NCBI GenBank assembly: GCA_040757085.1
Contig: JBFLXJ010000032.1
Coordinates: forward strand, 1 to 58,730
DNA from: Bacillota bacterium
GTDB lineage: Bacteria > Bacillota > Sulfobacillia > JACIYH01
DNA length: 58,730 bases
Reading direction: 5' to 3'
Under the pieces are notes generated by a model. It had not been told where the DNA came from, did not search any database, and was given only the letters and a program-made list of their open reading frames with translations. Position numbers and translations under genes: made by a program. This document shows positions 44,834 through 53,688 of the stretch, piece by piece. Position 1 is the first letter of the stretch; every line of letters begins with the position of its first letter.

Positions 44834-46510
44834 CTATTCTTGGACAGTGTGGCTAAAACGGTGCGATTCCAGGCGCCAGAGTGCCAGGCCCAGGGCAACT
44901 TTCGGCAACATGCGTGGAGCCAGTGGGTCAAATCCGAGGAGGGCTCTGATCCGCTCCATACGGTATTTCACCGTGCCCCTGTGGACGTATAGCTGGCGCG
45001 CGGCCACGCTGCGGTTTCCCCCGGCCGTGATCAGCGCCTCCAGTGTGGGCAGCAACCTTGCCTGATGGGCGGCGTCGTAATCGGCCAACGGCTTCACAAT
45101 CCGTGCGTGCAATTCTCTGGCGCCGCCTGAATCAGCGAGCAGGGAGGCGATGTAGAAAAGCTCTACTTCGTCCCAAAGGTGTAGCTCTCTTTCGGGGTGG
45201 ATCGTCTTCCCGATGTCGAGCGCGAGCTTAGCCCGGGACCAGCTGTATTTCAGCTTCCCAACGCCCTGAAAGGGTGGTCCGATGCCGCACCAGAAAGGCA
45301 CGCCGACTGTGTGCTTTAGTGCTTGTAGGATGACGCGGCCGGTAGCCTGCTCTCGGTCGACATCGCCTCCCTGCCCACCCCGAGGGAGGGAGACCACCCG
45401 GGGAAAGCATACCACCGTTCCTTCGAAATTCCCCGCGGGTACGCGTTTCTCTCCGGTCTTCTCCAGAAAGGCACCGGCCACCGCTTCTGCGGTTTGCCGC
45501 ATGAGTTCTACTCTCTCAGCGAGCCCCGCTCCGGGGTGAAAGTGCACCTCAATGACAGCAGCCAGCCTCGACCCTCTCAGCGACCATCCCAGGGCACTGG
45601 CATCGCGTTCCAATTCTTCGTCGTCCTTGGCCTGGCCGGATAGGAGGTGGACGAGGAGCTCACTTTGCATCCTCCACGCTGCTTCCGTGGTAACCCGGTG
45701 ATTCGCCAACGCCAGGGCAACCGCTGCTATCCCCTGTTCGACAGTGACCGCGTCTCCGCCGACGGGCGGCTCGTCAGAGCCCAGAAGAAGAAACCCGAGC
45801 AGCCGCCGCTCAACCCAGATAGGATAAGCCCAGCAGGTCCGCCACGCTCCGTCACCGCCAGGGGCAACAGGCCAGCCCACCGCATTGCCCGGTTGAACGT
45901 GTCCCTTCGCCAGGGCCGCGGCGATGTCGTGACGGAGGGAAGCTGCCATTGGCACGGAGGATGCCAGAATACTGTGGTCTTCCGTCGCGACGGCGACCGG
46001 CCGGCCGCCGAGCGACAGGGATAGCTCCTGCACCAACTCCTGCAGGCTGCGACCGCCCGTGGGACCGCCAGTTAGCGCCAGAGGGGCGCCGTGGCGAACC
46101 CCGCCTTCCGCCGGGCCCAGCCGGCGTGCCACCACGGCTTCGATGACAGGAACCATCACCTGCCAGTACGCCACGTCTGGAGGTAACTGTATCACGGGGA
46201 AGTCGGCGGCCTCTGCTGCAGGCAGCCAGATTTCTGCGGCAACTCTGACCCCGGGTTTCAGCGCCACCGCTAACCCAGATGCGCCGACGGAAATGAGCTG
46301 ATCCACCGCCGTGCGCTGTGCCTCCGGATCGTATCTGGTCGCGTAGAAGGTCGTCAGCACCAGCGACCGCGGACGGACCCACCGTGCGCCGTCGGGTGTC
46401 TCCAGGACCTCCACCCACTCGACGGGTCGGTCCAGCCCCCGTTCTCCTGCCAACAGCACCGCGCGCCTCAGCACCCCCAGGCCCAGCGCCTCACGCATGG
46501 ATAACGCCAC
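44834..46510 (-). CDS. PucR-family transcriptional regulator
   Basis: 558 residues from GTG 46510 (GAGGTGCC upstream; ATG 46498 is equally possible). N-terminal PucR ligand-sensing domain (MREALGLGVLRRAVLLAGERGLDR; WVRPRSLVLTTFYA), a central GAF-like region (PVAVATEDHSILASSVPMA), and the C-terminal helix-turn-helix TAGGNRSVAARQLYVHRGT. Family members respond to purines, amino acids or GABA. It lies upstream of and on the same strand as the dpp operon, which it probably controls. Confidence 0.92.
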   Translation of the reverse strand: MALSMREALGLGVLRRAVLLAGERGLDRPVEWVEVLETPDGARWVRPRSLVLTTFYATRYDPEAQRTAVDQLISVGASGLAVALKPGVRVAAEIWLPAAEAADFPVIQLPPDVAYWQVMVPVIEAVVARRLGPAEGGVRHGAPLALTGGPTGGRSLQELVQELSLSLGGRPVAVATEDHSILASSVPMAASLRHDIAAALAKGHVQPGNAVGWPVAPGGDGAWRTCWAYPIWVERRLLGFLLLGSDEPPVGGDAVTVEQGIAAVALALANHRVTTEAAWRMQSELLVHLLSGQAKDDEELERDASALGWSLRGSRLAAVIEVHFHPGAGLAERVELMRQTAEAVAGAFLEKTGEKRVPAGNFEGTVVCFPRVVSLPRGGQGGDVDREQATGRVILQALKHTVGVPFWCGIGPPFQGVGKLKYSWSRAKLALDIGKTIHPERELHLWDEVELFYIASLLADSGGARELHARIVKPLADYDAAHQARLLPTLEALITAGGNRSVAARQLYVHRGTVKYRMERIRALLGFDPLAPRMLPKVALGLALWRLESHRFSHTVQE

Positions 46511-46686
46511 GGCACCTCTGCCTCCCGGGCTGTGCGACGGATGGACCATCCCTCGTTAGATTTAGTTGTGGCAGGGCCGGGGTCCTGCTTGACCCGCATG
46601 CGATCTCGGTGGCTGCCCGTCGCAGCATCAGGGGTGGCCCCCGGGCGTAGGCATAGGGAGGACTACTTGCACCGGGGGGCGGGAGC

Positions 46687-46937
46687 GTGGAGGGGACACC
46701 AGCCTGGCACGCCATCGACGCCGACCAGGTCCTGGCCATGCTGGCAACCCGATGGTCAAACGGGCTTCAGCCGCCGGGAAGCCGCTCCTGGCCCAGTTCG
46801 ACGACTTCATGTGCCTGGTGTTGTTCGGCGCGACGGCCATCTCCGGGCTCCTGGGGGAGGAACCGTTGATGCACAAGGGCCGGGCGGGGGTTCGCCAGAA
46901 TGTGGAAGTCGAGACAAGTCCATCTCCAAACCCTTGA
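46687..46937 (+). pseudogene. N-terminal fragment of a P-type Ca2+-ATPase
   Basis: WHAIDADQVLAMLATRWSNGL followed, after a frameshift near 46755, by PLLAQFDDFMCLVLFGATAISGLLGE, the start of cation-transporting P-type ATPases. The rest is absent and a stop occurs at 46937. The phosphorylation and ATP-binding domains are missing. Confidence 0.7.
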
Positions 46938-46964
46938 GTACCAAGCGTTGAAGAAGCGTTCGTT

Positions 46965-47446
46965 ATCACATCAGCGGCAAGGACCGCCAGATGACGGGAG
47001 TGACGGGCCGGACCATACGCGGTCTTCTGCAGACGGACGCCGCCATCAACCCCGGCAACTCCGGGGGACCCTTGCTGAACGCCCGCGGGGAGGTGATCGG
47101 CATCAACACGGCCATCGAGAGCCCCGTCAAGGGTTCCGTGGGCATAGGCTTCGCCATCCCCGTGAACACTGTCCGGCGCGTCCTGCCCCTCATGATGAGC
47201 GGCACACAGGTGGAACATCCCTGGCTGGGGATCGCCGGCACGGGGATAACCCCGGAGCTGGCCGACCGGTTCCACCTGGGTTCTCGCACGGGGGTGCTGG
47301 TGACGGAAGTCATGGAAGGCAGCCCTGCCAGCAGAACGGGTCTGCGGCCGCTTTCAGTCACTCCGTCGGGTCGGCCCCTGGTAGGTGACATCATCACGGC
47401 GGTGGATGGCCGTGCGGTGACCTCGGTTGAACCGTGGTTCAATTGA
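46965..47446 (+). pseudogene. HtrA/DegP serine protease fragment
   Basis: About 155 residues keep the catalytic Ser region ([27 protein letters not shown] in part), [11 protein letters not shown] and a PDZ start ([17 protein letters not shown]). The signal/transmembrane part and the His and Asp catalytic segments are missing, and the PDZ domain is cut short at 47446. It lies between the P-type ATPase scrap and an envelope-stress operon. Confidence 0.8.
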
Positions 47447-47642
47447 AGGCTACCTTGGGTGCCTGGCCTGAGCGCCTTCTGCGCCAGGGGTCCGCACCCT
47501 CGTGGCCCGGGGTGCCCTGAGCCGATGGAGGGCCCATTTGGTGCTTCCGGCACCCGTGCCGCGTCAAATTGGGGGAGAGCGGTGGGCCCGTCTGCCAGCT
47601 GTCCCGGTGCGGAGGGGGTGCAGGGGCCCTCAAGTTTCGGTT

Positions 47643-47689
47643 TTCCCTCACGGAATCTTCACGAAATCTTCAAAGGTGCCGGGTAGAAT
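47643..47689 (+). promoter_or_regulatory. Response-regulator box and promoter of the stress operon
   Basis: AATCTTCA repeats at 47654-47661 and 47665-47672 with an exact 11-base period; a weaker copy (TTCCCTCA) starts at 47643. TAGAAT at 47684-47689 is the -10. Eleven-base direct repeats replacing the -35 are typical for OmpR/PhoB-type activators, and one is encoded in this operon. Bases 47447-47803 contain no gene. Confidence 0.6.
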
Positions 47690-47803
47690 GGCAACCGAAA
47701 GGGTGGAATGCGGGCCGGGCAGGGGAGGTGATAGTGGGAGAAAGCTCGCGGTGAACTGTTCGAGTGGATGCAGAAGTTCTGCCAGGAAGGAGTGGGTTCC
47801 AAA

Positions 47804-48328
47804 TTGAGGAAGAAGCTGATCGCACTGGCACTTGCGGTGGTGCTGGTTCTGGGAGTGGCGGGAGTGGCCGCTGCATCCCCGTGGGGCTTCGGGTCGGGGC
47901 GCGGCCCCAGGGGTGGTGACCCCGCGGCCTGCGCAAAGGCGATCGCGGATCTGAACCTCACCGACGAGCAGGTGCGCAAGATCCAGGAGATCCAGACCAG
48001 CGCTTTTGAGCAGCTGAAGGGGATCCAGGATGCTCTGTTCCAGAAGATGTTCGAGCTCCGGAGCCTCCTGTGGCAGAAGAACGCTGACCAGAATGCCATC
48101 GCTGCGAAGCAGGACGAGGTGAGAAAACTGCGGCAGCAGATGTACGAGATCCAGCAGAAGATGCGCGAGCAGATGAATAGCGTCTTAACCCAGGACCAGC
48201 TCAACAAGCTGAACCAGGCGAGGGGATGCGGACACGGGCATGGTCGGGGCCAGCGGGGCGGTTTCCGCGGTACACCTCCCTCCGGGAACGGCCCCACGGC
48301 ACCGAACAGTGCTCCGTCTCCGTTTTGA
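47804..48328 (+). CDS. Spy/CpxP-like extracytoplasmic protein
   Basis: 174 residues from TTG 47804 (GGAAGGAG upstream; an ATG at 47768 is less likely). Signal peptide LRKKLIALALAVVLVLGVAGVAAA. Helical core with two LTxxQ-like motifs, LTDEQVRKIQ and LTQDQLNKLNQ, the mark of the Spy/CpxP family of envelope chaperones and sensors. The C-terminus is Gly/His/Arg-rich (GCGHGHGRGQRGG), possibly metal-binding. First gene before a two-component pair, as CpxP is with CpxAR. Confidence 0.85.
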   Translation: MRKKLIALALAVVLVLGVAGVAAASPWGFGSGRGPRGGDPAACAKAIADLNLTDEQVRKIQEIQTSAFEQLKGIQDALFQKMFELRSLLWQKNADQNAIAAKQDEVRKLRQQMYEIQQKMREQMNSVLTQDQLNKLNQARGCGHGHGRGQRGGFRGTPPSGNGPTAPNSAPSPF

Positions 48329-48390
48329 TTGCCGCCGGCCGGGCCCACGGTAATGTCCCGTTGGCCGGTCGGCGGCTTGGCACGGTGGAG

Positions 48391-48416
48391 GGCCGGGAGG
48401 GGTTGCCTTCCCGGCC
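48391..48416 (+). terminator. Hairpin after the Spy-like gene
   Basis: GGCCGGGA pairs with TCCCGGCC across a short loop. No U-run follows, so it may stabilise the upstream message or attenuate the operon rather than terminate it. Confidence 0.45.
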
Positions 48417-48494
48417 CTGATGGCGCGGGGGATGACCCCCGGAGAGCTGGCCCCACCGGGCACCGCTGCCGGGATGGCAGTAGGGGGGAGACCG

Positions 48495-49181
48495 ATGGGC
48501 GAGCTGATCCTGGTGGTGGAGGACGAACCCAAGATCCGGGAAATCGTGCGGGCCTACCTCCAGCGGGACGGTTTTTCAGTAGAGGAAGCCGAAGACGGGG
48601 AGGAGGCACTCAGGAAAGCAAAGGAGGTCAGCCCACAGCTGGTGATACTTGACCTCATGCTCCCGGGTGTGGACGGATGGGAGGTTTGTCGCCAGATCCG
48701 CAGGACCTCCGACGTCCCCATAATCATGCTCACCGCCCGGGGGGAAGAGGCCGACCGGGTGGCGGGGCTGGAACTGGGAGCAGACGACTACGTGCCCAAA
48801 CCCTTCAGCCCCCGGGAGCTGGTGGCGCGCGTCAAAGCTGTGCTGAGGAGAACCCGGCCCGAGCGGGAGAAGGGGCAGGTCCTGCAGTACGGGGACCTGG
48901 TGATCGACCTCGCCTGCCGCAGCGTGGTGTGCCGGGGTTGCGAAGTATCCCTTACTCCCAGGGAATTCGACCTGCTCTGGTTCCTGGCGAAGTCTCCCGG
49001 GAGGGTTTTCACGCGGGAGACCTTGCTGCAGCAGGTCTGGGGGTACGAGTACTTGGGCGACACGAGAACCGTCGACGCCCACGTCAAGAACCTCAGGGAG
49101 AAACTGGGTCCGGTGGGCGGCCAGTTCATCAGGACGGTGTGGGGAGTGGGGTACAAGTTCGAGGCTCGCGGTACGGGGTAA
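48495..49181 (+). CDS. OmpR/PhoB-family response regulator
   Basis: 228 residues from ATG 48495, with GGGGGGAG upstream; sequence before it is not conserved. Receiver domain with phospho-acceptor Asp53 (VILDLMLPG), acidic pocket VVEDE, Thr in MLTARGE and Lys in VPKPFSP. The winged-helix output domain follows (LTPREFDLLWFLAKSPGRVF; TVDAHVKNLREKLG). Partner of the histidine kinase that follows; likely binds the 11-base repeats at 47643-47672. Confidence 0.96.
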   Translation: MGELILVVEDEPKIREIVRAYLQRDGFSVEEAEDGEEALRKAKEVSPQLVILDLMLPGVDGWEVCRQIRRTSDVPIIMLTARGEEADRVAGLELGADDYVPKPFSPRELVARVKAVLRRTRPEREKGQVLQYGDLVIDLACRSVVCRGCEVSLTPREFDLLWFLAKSPGRVFTRETLLQQVWGYEYLGDTRTVDAHVKNLREKLGPVGGQFIRTVWGVGYKFEARGTG

Positions 49182-49198
49182 CCCGACCGGGCGGGTGA

Positions 49199-51001
49199 AT
49201 GCGGATGCCGAGGACCCTGCTGGGCAAGCTGTTTGTATCTTACGTGGTGGTAATCGCGGTTACGCTCGCGGTCGTGGGAGTCCTGTTGCCGCGGCTTTTC
49301 TCCGACTACTTTCTCTCCGCCAGGGAAGCGGAGCTGGTGCGGAAGGGCGAAGAAATCGCGCGGGCCATGGCGCTCCTGGGAGGGAGCGAGCTACGGCCCC
49401 CGGAGCAGGTGTGGCTGCAGGCGATGGACCGCTTCCTGGACGCCAGGCTCTTCGTGGTGGGCACCGACGGGCTGATCCTGGCGAGCACCTCGGGCCATGC
49501 ACCCAGGGGAACCAGGATTTCGGCTGCTGAAGCCGGAGCTCTGCTGAGGGGATGCGTGGTGAAGAGGCGGGGGTTCGATCCCAGGTTCGGCGAGCCCATG
49601 GTGTCGGTGGCGGTTCCGCTCGAGATCGGTGGTCGGCCGGCGGGAGGCGTGGTCCTCAGTGCACCGGTGGCGGGGCTGAGCGCCACCGTCCAGGCGGTCA
49701 GGCGTCTTATGGTCTACGCAGCCGGTGGTGCCCTCTTGGTGGCTGCGCTGGCCGGATATGCCCTCTCGCGCTCGATCTCCCGACCCGTGCAAGAGATGAG
49801 CCGGGCTGCCGTAGAAATGGCAAAGGGCAACTTCCGGCAAAAGCTGGCGGTTACCTCGGACGATGAAATCGGGCAGCTTGCCGCAAACTTCAACCACCTG
49901 GCTGCCGCGCTCGACCGAACCGTGAGCGCGCTGGCTGAGGAGAAGGCCAGGATCGAGAACATCCTCGCCAACATGGCGGAGGGTGTGTTGGCCACCGATG
50001 GCGAGGGGAGGCTGCTGCTGGCCAACCCCAGAGCACGCCGCGCACTGGGGATCAGCGAGGAGGCCCTGGGGCGGCACGTGGGTGAGTTCGGACAGAGCGG
50101 TGCCCTGGCCGACCTCGTGTCCGGAGTGCTTGCCTCGGGCATGTCAGACGCAGTCGAATTCACGCTGGTGGAAAGGTTCATGGTGGCACACGCCTCGCCC
50201 CTCACCAGCGCTGGAGGAGCAACCTCGGGCTGTGTGGTCGTCTTCCAGGACGTGACGGAACTCACCAGGCTGGAGCAGCTCAGGAGGGAGCTCTTGGCCG
50301 ACGTGTCGCACGAGCTGAGGACGCCCCTGACATCCATCCAGGGCTTCGTAGAAGCCCTCAGGGACGGCGTGGTGGAGGACGAGGAAACACGCAGGAGGTA
50401 CCTGGCGACCATCCACGAGGAGGTTGTCCGCTTGAGCCGCCTCGTCCGCGACCTGCTCGACCTGTCTTTGATGCAGACGGGTAACACCGCCTGGACGCTG
50501 GCGCCGGTTGACGTGGGGGCCGTGGTGGGGCGGGTGGCCGCCCGGTTCGCCCCCGAAGCAACGGAAAAGGGAATAACGCTTGTGGCAGACGTCACCGGCA
50601 TCCTGCCCCCCGTTCTGGGCAACGAAGACCGGATCGAGCAGGCAGTCGAGAACCTGCTTTCCAACGCAGTGAAGTTCACGCCCCCGGGGGGCCGGATCGA
50701 GGTCAGCGTGGCGGAACAGGGGGCGGAGGTCAGGGTGAGCGTCAGGGACACGGGTCCGGGCATCCCCGGGGAAGACCTCCCCCGGATCTGGGAGCGCTTC
50801 TACCGCGTGGAGAAGTCGCGTGCCCGCTCGCACGGAGGCGCCGGGCTGGGACTCGCAATAGTGAAGCAGATTGTGGAGGCACACGGGGGAGCCGTGGCGG
50901 CAGAGAGCGAGCCTGGAGCGGGTTCTGTGTTCACCCTTACACTGCCCGTAGCCGGGCCCGCACGGGGTTTTAAGCAGTCGCTTGCAGAAGAACCATGCTA
51001 G
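49199..51001 (+). CDS. Membrane sensor histidine kinase (HAMP-PAS-HisKA-HATPase)
   Basis: 600 residues. Membrane helix near residues 9-30, an extracytoplasmic domain (~35-165), a second helix (~168-188), HAMP (SRSISRPVQEMSRAAVEMA), PAS (ENILANMAEGVLATDGEGRLL), H-box with His371 (ADVSHELRTPLTS), N-box NLLSNAVKFTPPGG, and G-boxes DTGPGIPGEDL and GGAGLGLAIVK. WalK/PhoR-type layout. It probably senses an envelope state modulated by the Spy-like protein. ATG 49205 is an alternative start. Confidence 0.95.
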   Translation: MRMPRTLLGKLFVSYVVVIAVTLAVVGVLLPRLFSDYFLSAREAELVRKGEEIARAMALLGGSELRPPEQVWLQAMDRFLDARLFVVGTDGLILASTSGHAPRGTRISAAEAGALLRGCVVKRRGFDPRFGEPMVSVAVPLEIGGRPAGGVVLSAPVAGLSATVQAVRRLMVYAAGGALLVAALAGYALSRSISRPVQEMSRAAVEMAKGNFRQKLAVTSDDEIGQLAANFNHLAAALDRTVSALAEEKARIENILANMAEGVLATDGEGRLLLANPRARRALGISEEALGRHVGEFGQSGALADLVSGVLASGMSDAVEFTLVERFMVAHASPLTSAGGATSGCVVVFQDVTELTRLEQLRRELLADVSHELRTPLTSIQGFVEALRDGVVEDEETRRRYLATIHEEVVRLSRLVRDLLDLSLMQTGNTAWTLAPVDVGAVVGRVAARFAPEATEKGITLVADVTGILPPVLGNEDRIEQAVENLLSNAVKFTPPGGRIEVSVAEQGAEVRVSVRDTGPGIPGEDLPRIWERFYRVEKSRARSHGGAGLGLAIVKQIVEAHGGAVAAESEPGAGSVFTLTLPVAGPARGFKQSLAEEPC

Positions 51002-51166
51002 CAGCAGTGGCCGGTTCGCTAGAGAAGGCAAAGCCGTGCACACCGACCAGGTACTGGCAGAACTTGATAACCTCAGGGGTAGCCCTGGAACAGATCGGAG
51101 GAAGCCGGCCCTACAGGGCGCCGGCTGCGGAGCGGGTGGCGAAATCCGGGCAAAGGAGGCTATGAG
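51002..51166. other. Short spacer in the stress operon
   Basis: 165 bases. AAGGAGG directly before GTG 51167 is the ribosome site for the adaptor gene. Nothing else seen. Confidence 0.4.
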
Positions 51167-52996
51167 GTGAGGAAAACGGGGACGATCCGCAAGGTGGCAG
51201 TGTGGGTGCTGGTCGTCATGCTCCTGGCAGGGGGCGGCTGGTGGTGGTGGCAGAGGGGCCGGGTGGCCCAGACCCAGCCCGGCTTTGTCACCGTCCCCGT
51301 GCGCCGGGGAGATCTGGTCCTGGCCGTGGAGGGTTCCGGCCCCGTGCAGCCCGTGGCGAACACGGTGGTGCAGGCAGCGGTAGGCGGAACCGTGGCGGAG
51401 GTGCTGGTGAAGGAGGGCCAGCGGGTCAGGGCAGGGGATATCCTGGTCCGCCTGGACGATTCCTCCGCCCGAACCGCCCTTGAGCAGGCCCGGCTCGACC
51501 TGGAGTCGGCTCGCCTGCGGCTGGCCTCCATGCGCAGGCCACCCACGGAGGCAGAGCTTGCCTCCGCCCGCGCAGCCCTCACCACCGCAGAAGCGCAGCT
51601 GGCCCAGCGGCGGGAGGAGCAGGCGGCGCTGGAAGTGGTTTCGCCAGGGAACGGTCAGGTCCTGGACTGCGCGGTTGCCACGGGAGACGCTGTGACGCCC
51701 GGAACGCTCCTGTGCCGGGTGGCTGACCTGAGCCGCCTTAAGGGCGTTTTTTCCGTGGATCAGGTTCACGCCCGGTATGTGGAACCGGGAGATTTCGTGG
51801 ACGTGAGTGTGAGCGCCATCACGGGGAACCTGGTGGGCTGCCGGGTGGAAAGCGTCTCCCGGGAGGCCACCGTCTCCGGGTCGCGCGGCTACTTCCAGGT
51901 GACCGTGGCATTGCCGGGTACGAGCGGACTCATGCCCGGCATGAGCGCCACCATGACCTTCGAGGGGGCCTGGGGGCCGGCCAGTGCCAGCGGCCAGATC
52001 CAGGCGGCCGAGGAGTGGCAGGTGCGGGCGCGGGTGTCGGGGAAGGTCGGGTCGCTGGCGGTGAAGGAAGGGGATGGGGTGACGGCCGGTCAGGTGCTGA
52101 TGCGACTCGAGAACACCGCCCTGGCCGCCCAGATCGCGCAGGCGGAGGCTCAGGTCAAGTCGGCCCGGGAGGAACTGGCTCGTCTCCTGGCAGGCGGTAC
52201 CGTGGCCAAGAGCGAAGACATCGCTGCCCAGGAGCTGGCAGTGGAGCGCGCTCGGCTCGCGGTGGAGGAGAGGGAACGGGCCCTGGCCGACCTGGTGATC
52301 AGGGCCCCATGCGACGGCATGGTGGTCAGGCTGGGGTCATCGACCGGAACGGGCGGGGCCTCCGGTGGTGGGACGGGAACTTCAGAGGGAGCCAGTGGAT
52401 TGCGGGCGGGGGACCGCCTGGCTGCCGGGGCGCAGGTGGCCATCATCTGGAGTGATACCTCCTATCAGGTCGAGGTGCCAGTAGATGAACTGGACGTGGC
52501 CCGGCTGCAGGTCGGAATGCCGGCTGAGGTGAAGGTGGCCGCCCTGGGCCAGGGGCTCCTGCCCGGCCGGGTGACCCGGGTGGCCCTGGAAGGGGTGGTC
52601 AAGGACGGCATCACCACCTATCCCGTGACGGTGGTGGTTGACTCCGTTCCGGGCTTGAGGGTGGGGATGAACGCCGATGTGCGTATCGAGGTGGAGCGCC
52701 GGGAAGGTGTGCTATACTTACCCGTTGAGGCCGTGCGCAGCCAGGGCGGGCGGCAGGTTGTGATGGTCCTCGAAGGGGGACAGCCGCGGCCCGTGGTGGT
52801 GGAGACCGGCCTGCGCACGGAGACGGCAGTGGAGATCCGCCAGGGGCTCGAGGAAGGTCAGGCGGTGGTGATATCCACATCACAAAGGGCAGGGCAGGAA
52901 GCGAGGCCCGGGATGTTCCCCTTCTTCCCCGGGCAAATGCAGCCCCGCACGCCGGGGCAATCGGCACCGCGTGCAACACCCGGGGGTGGGCGTTGA
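51167..52996 (+). CDS. MacA/HlyD-type membrane fusion protein with a duplicated domain set
   Basis: 609 residues, against about 350-450 usual. N-terminal membrane anchor (VWVLVVMLLAGGGWWWW). Two successive adaptor units: lipoyl half-motifs VVQAAVGGTVAEVLVKEGQRV (part; residues ~65-90) with a hairpin (RTALEQARLDLESARLRLA) and barrel, then a second lipoyl/hairpin unit at ~285-400 (ARVSGKVGSLAVKEGDGV; IAQAEAQVKSAREELA), followed by a barrel at ~425-500. A Gly/Ser/Thr linker (GTGGASGGGTGTSEG) and a Pro-rich tail are present. Works with the ABC pair that follows. Confidence 0.9.
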   Translation: MRKTGTIRKVAVWVLVVMLLAGGGWWWWQRGRVAQTQPGFVTVPVRRGDLVLAVEGSGPVQPVANTVVQAAVGGTVAEVLVKEGQRVRAGDILVRLDDSSARTALEQARLDLESARLRLASMRRPPTEAELASARAALTTAEAQLAQRREEQAALEVVSPGNGQVLDCAVATGDAVTPGTLLCRVADLSRLKGVFSVDQVHARYVEPGDFVDVSVSAITGNLVGCRVESVSREATVSGSRGYFQVTVALPGTSGLMPGMSATMTFEGAWGPASASGQIQAAEEWQVRARVSGKVGSLAVKEGDGVTAGQVLMRLENTALAAQIAQAEAQVKSAREELARLLAGGTVAKSEDIAAQELAVERARLAVEERERALADLVIRAPCDGMVVRLGSSTGTGGASGGGTGTSEGASGLRAGDRLAAGAQVAIIWSDTSYQVEVPVDELDVARLQVGMPAEVKVAALGQGLLPGRVTRVALEGVVKDGITTYPVTVVVDSVPGLRVGMNADVRIEVERREGVLYLPVEAVRSQGGRQVVMVLEGGQPRPVVVETGLRTETAVEIRQGLEEGQAVVISTSQRAGQEARPGMFPFFPGQMQPRTPGQSAPRATPGGGR

Positions 52997-53688
52997 TGCT
53001 TATCTCGCTACAGGGCGTAACGCGGGTGTACCGGGTGGGGCATGTGGAAGTACCTGCGCTGCGCGGACTTGACCTGGAGATCGACCGGGGTGAGATGGTC
53101 GCCATCATGGGGCCTTCGGGATCGGGCAAGTCCACTCTCCTCTACATCATGGGCTGCCTCGACCGTCCCACCGCAGGCCGGTATCTCCTGGCCGGGGACG
53201 ACGTGGGGAAGAAGAGTGACAACCAGCTGGCGGATATCCGCAACCGCCGCGTGGGCTTTGTGTTCCAGAACTACTACCTTCTGCCTCGCCTCTCGGCCCT
53301 GGCCAACGTGGAGATCCCCCTCATCTACCGGGGCGTGCCCGGGGCGGAACGGAGGAGGCTTGCCCGGCAGGCCCTGGAGGCGGTGGGCCTGGGTGACCGC
53401 ACCCACCATTTCCCCAACCAGCTTTCCGGAGGGGAACAGCAGCGGGTGGCCATCGCCCGCGCCCTGGTGGGGTCCCCCGACATCATCCTGGCGGACGAGC
53501 CCACCGGCAACCTGGACACGGCCACCGGTCGGCAGATCCTGGGAATCCTGCAGGGACTCAACGAGAAGGGCATCACGGTGGTCCTGGTCACCCACGACCC
53601 GGGCATAGGCAAGGCCGCCCGGCGGGTGGTGCGGCTGCTGGACGGCCGCATCGTAGGGGACGGGGGTGGTGAAGGTGCTTCAGGATAG
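52996..53688 (+). CDS. MacB/LolD-type ABC transporter ATPase
   Basis: 230 residues from ATG 52996, overlapping the adaptor stop (TGATG). Walker A GPSGSGKSTLLYIMG, Q-loop FVFQNYYLLPRLSA, signature LSGGEQQRVAIARAL, Walker B IILADEPTGNLD, H-loop VTHDPG. The type VII (mechanotransmission) ABC subgroup, which exports peptides, lipoproteins or drugs. It overlaps the permease gene by 23 bases. Confidence 0.95.
   Translation: MLISLQGVTRVYRVGHVEVPALRGLDLEIDRGEMVAIMGPSGSGKSTLLYIMGCLDRPTAGRYLLAGDDVGKKSDNQLADIRNRRVGFVFQNYYLLPRLSALANVEIPLIYRGVPGAERRRLARQALEAVGLGDRTHHFPNQLSGGEQQRVAIARALVGSPDIILADEPTGNLDTATGRQILGILQGLNEKGITVVLVTHDPGIGKAARRVVRLLDGRIVGDGGGEGASG

Noticed and set aside
50144-51769. 541-residue - strand frame over the histidine kinase and adaptor
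   Set aside because: Shadow composition, no start signal or family.
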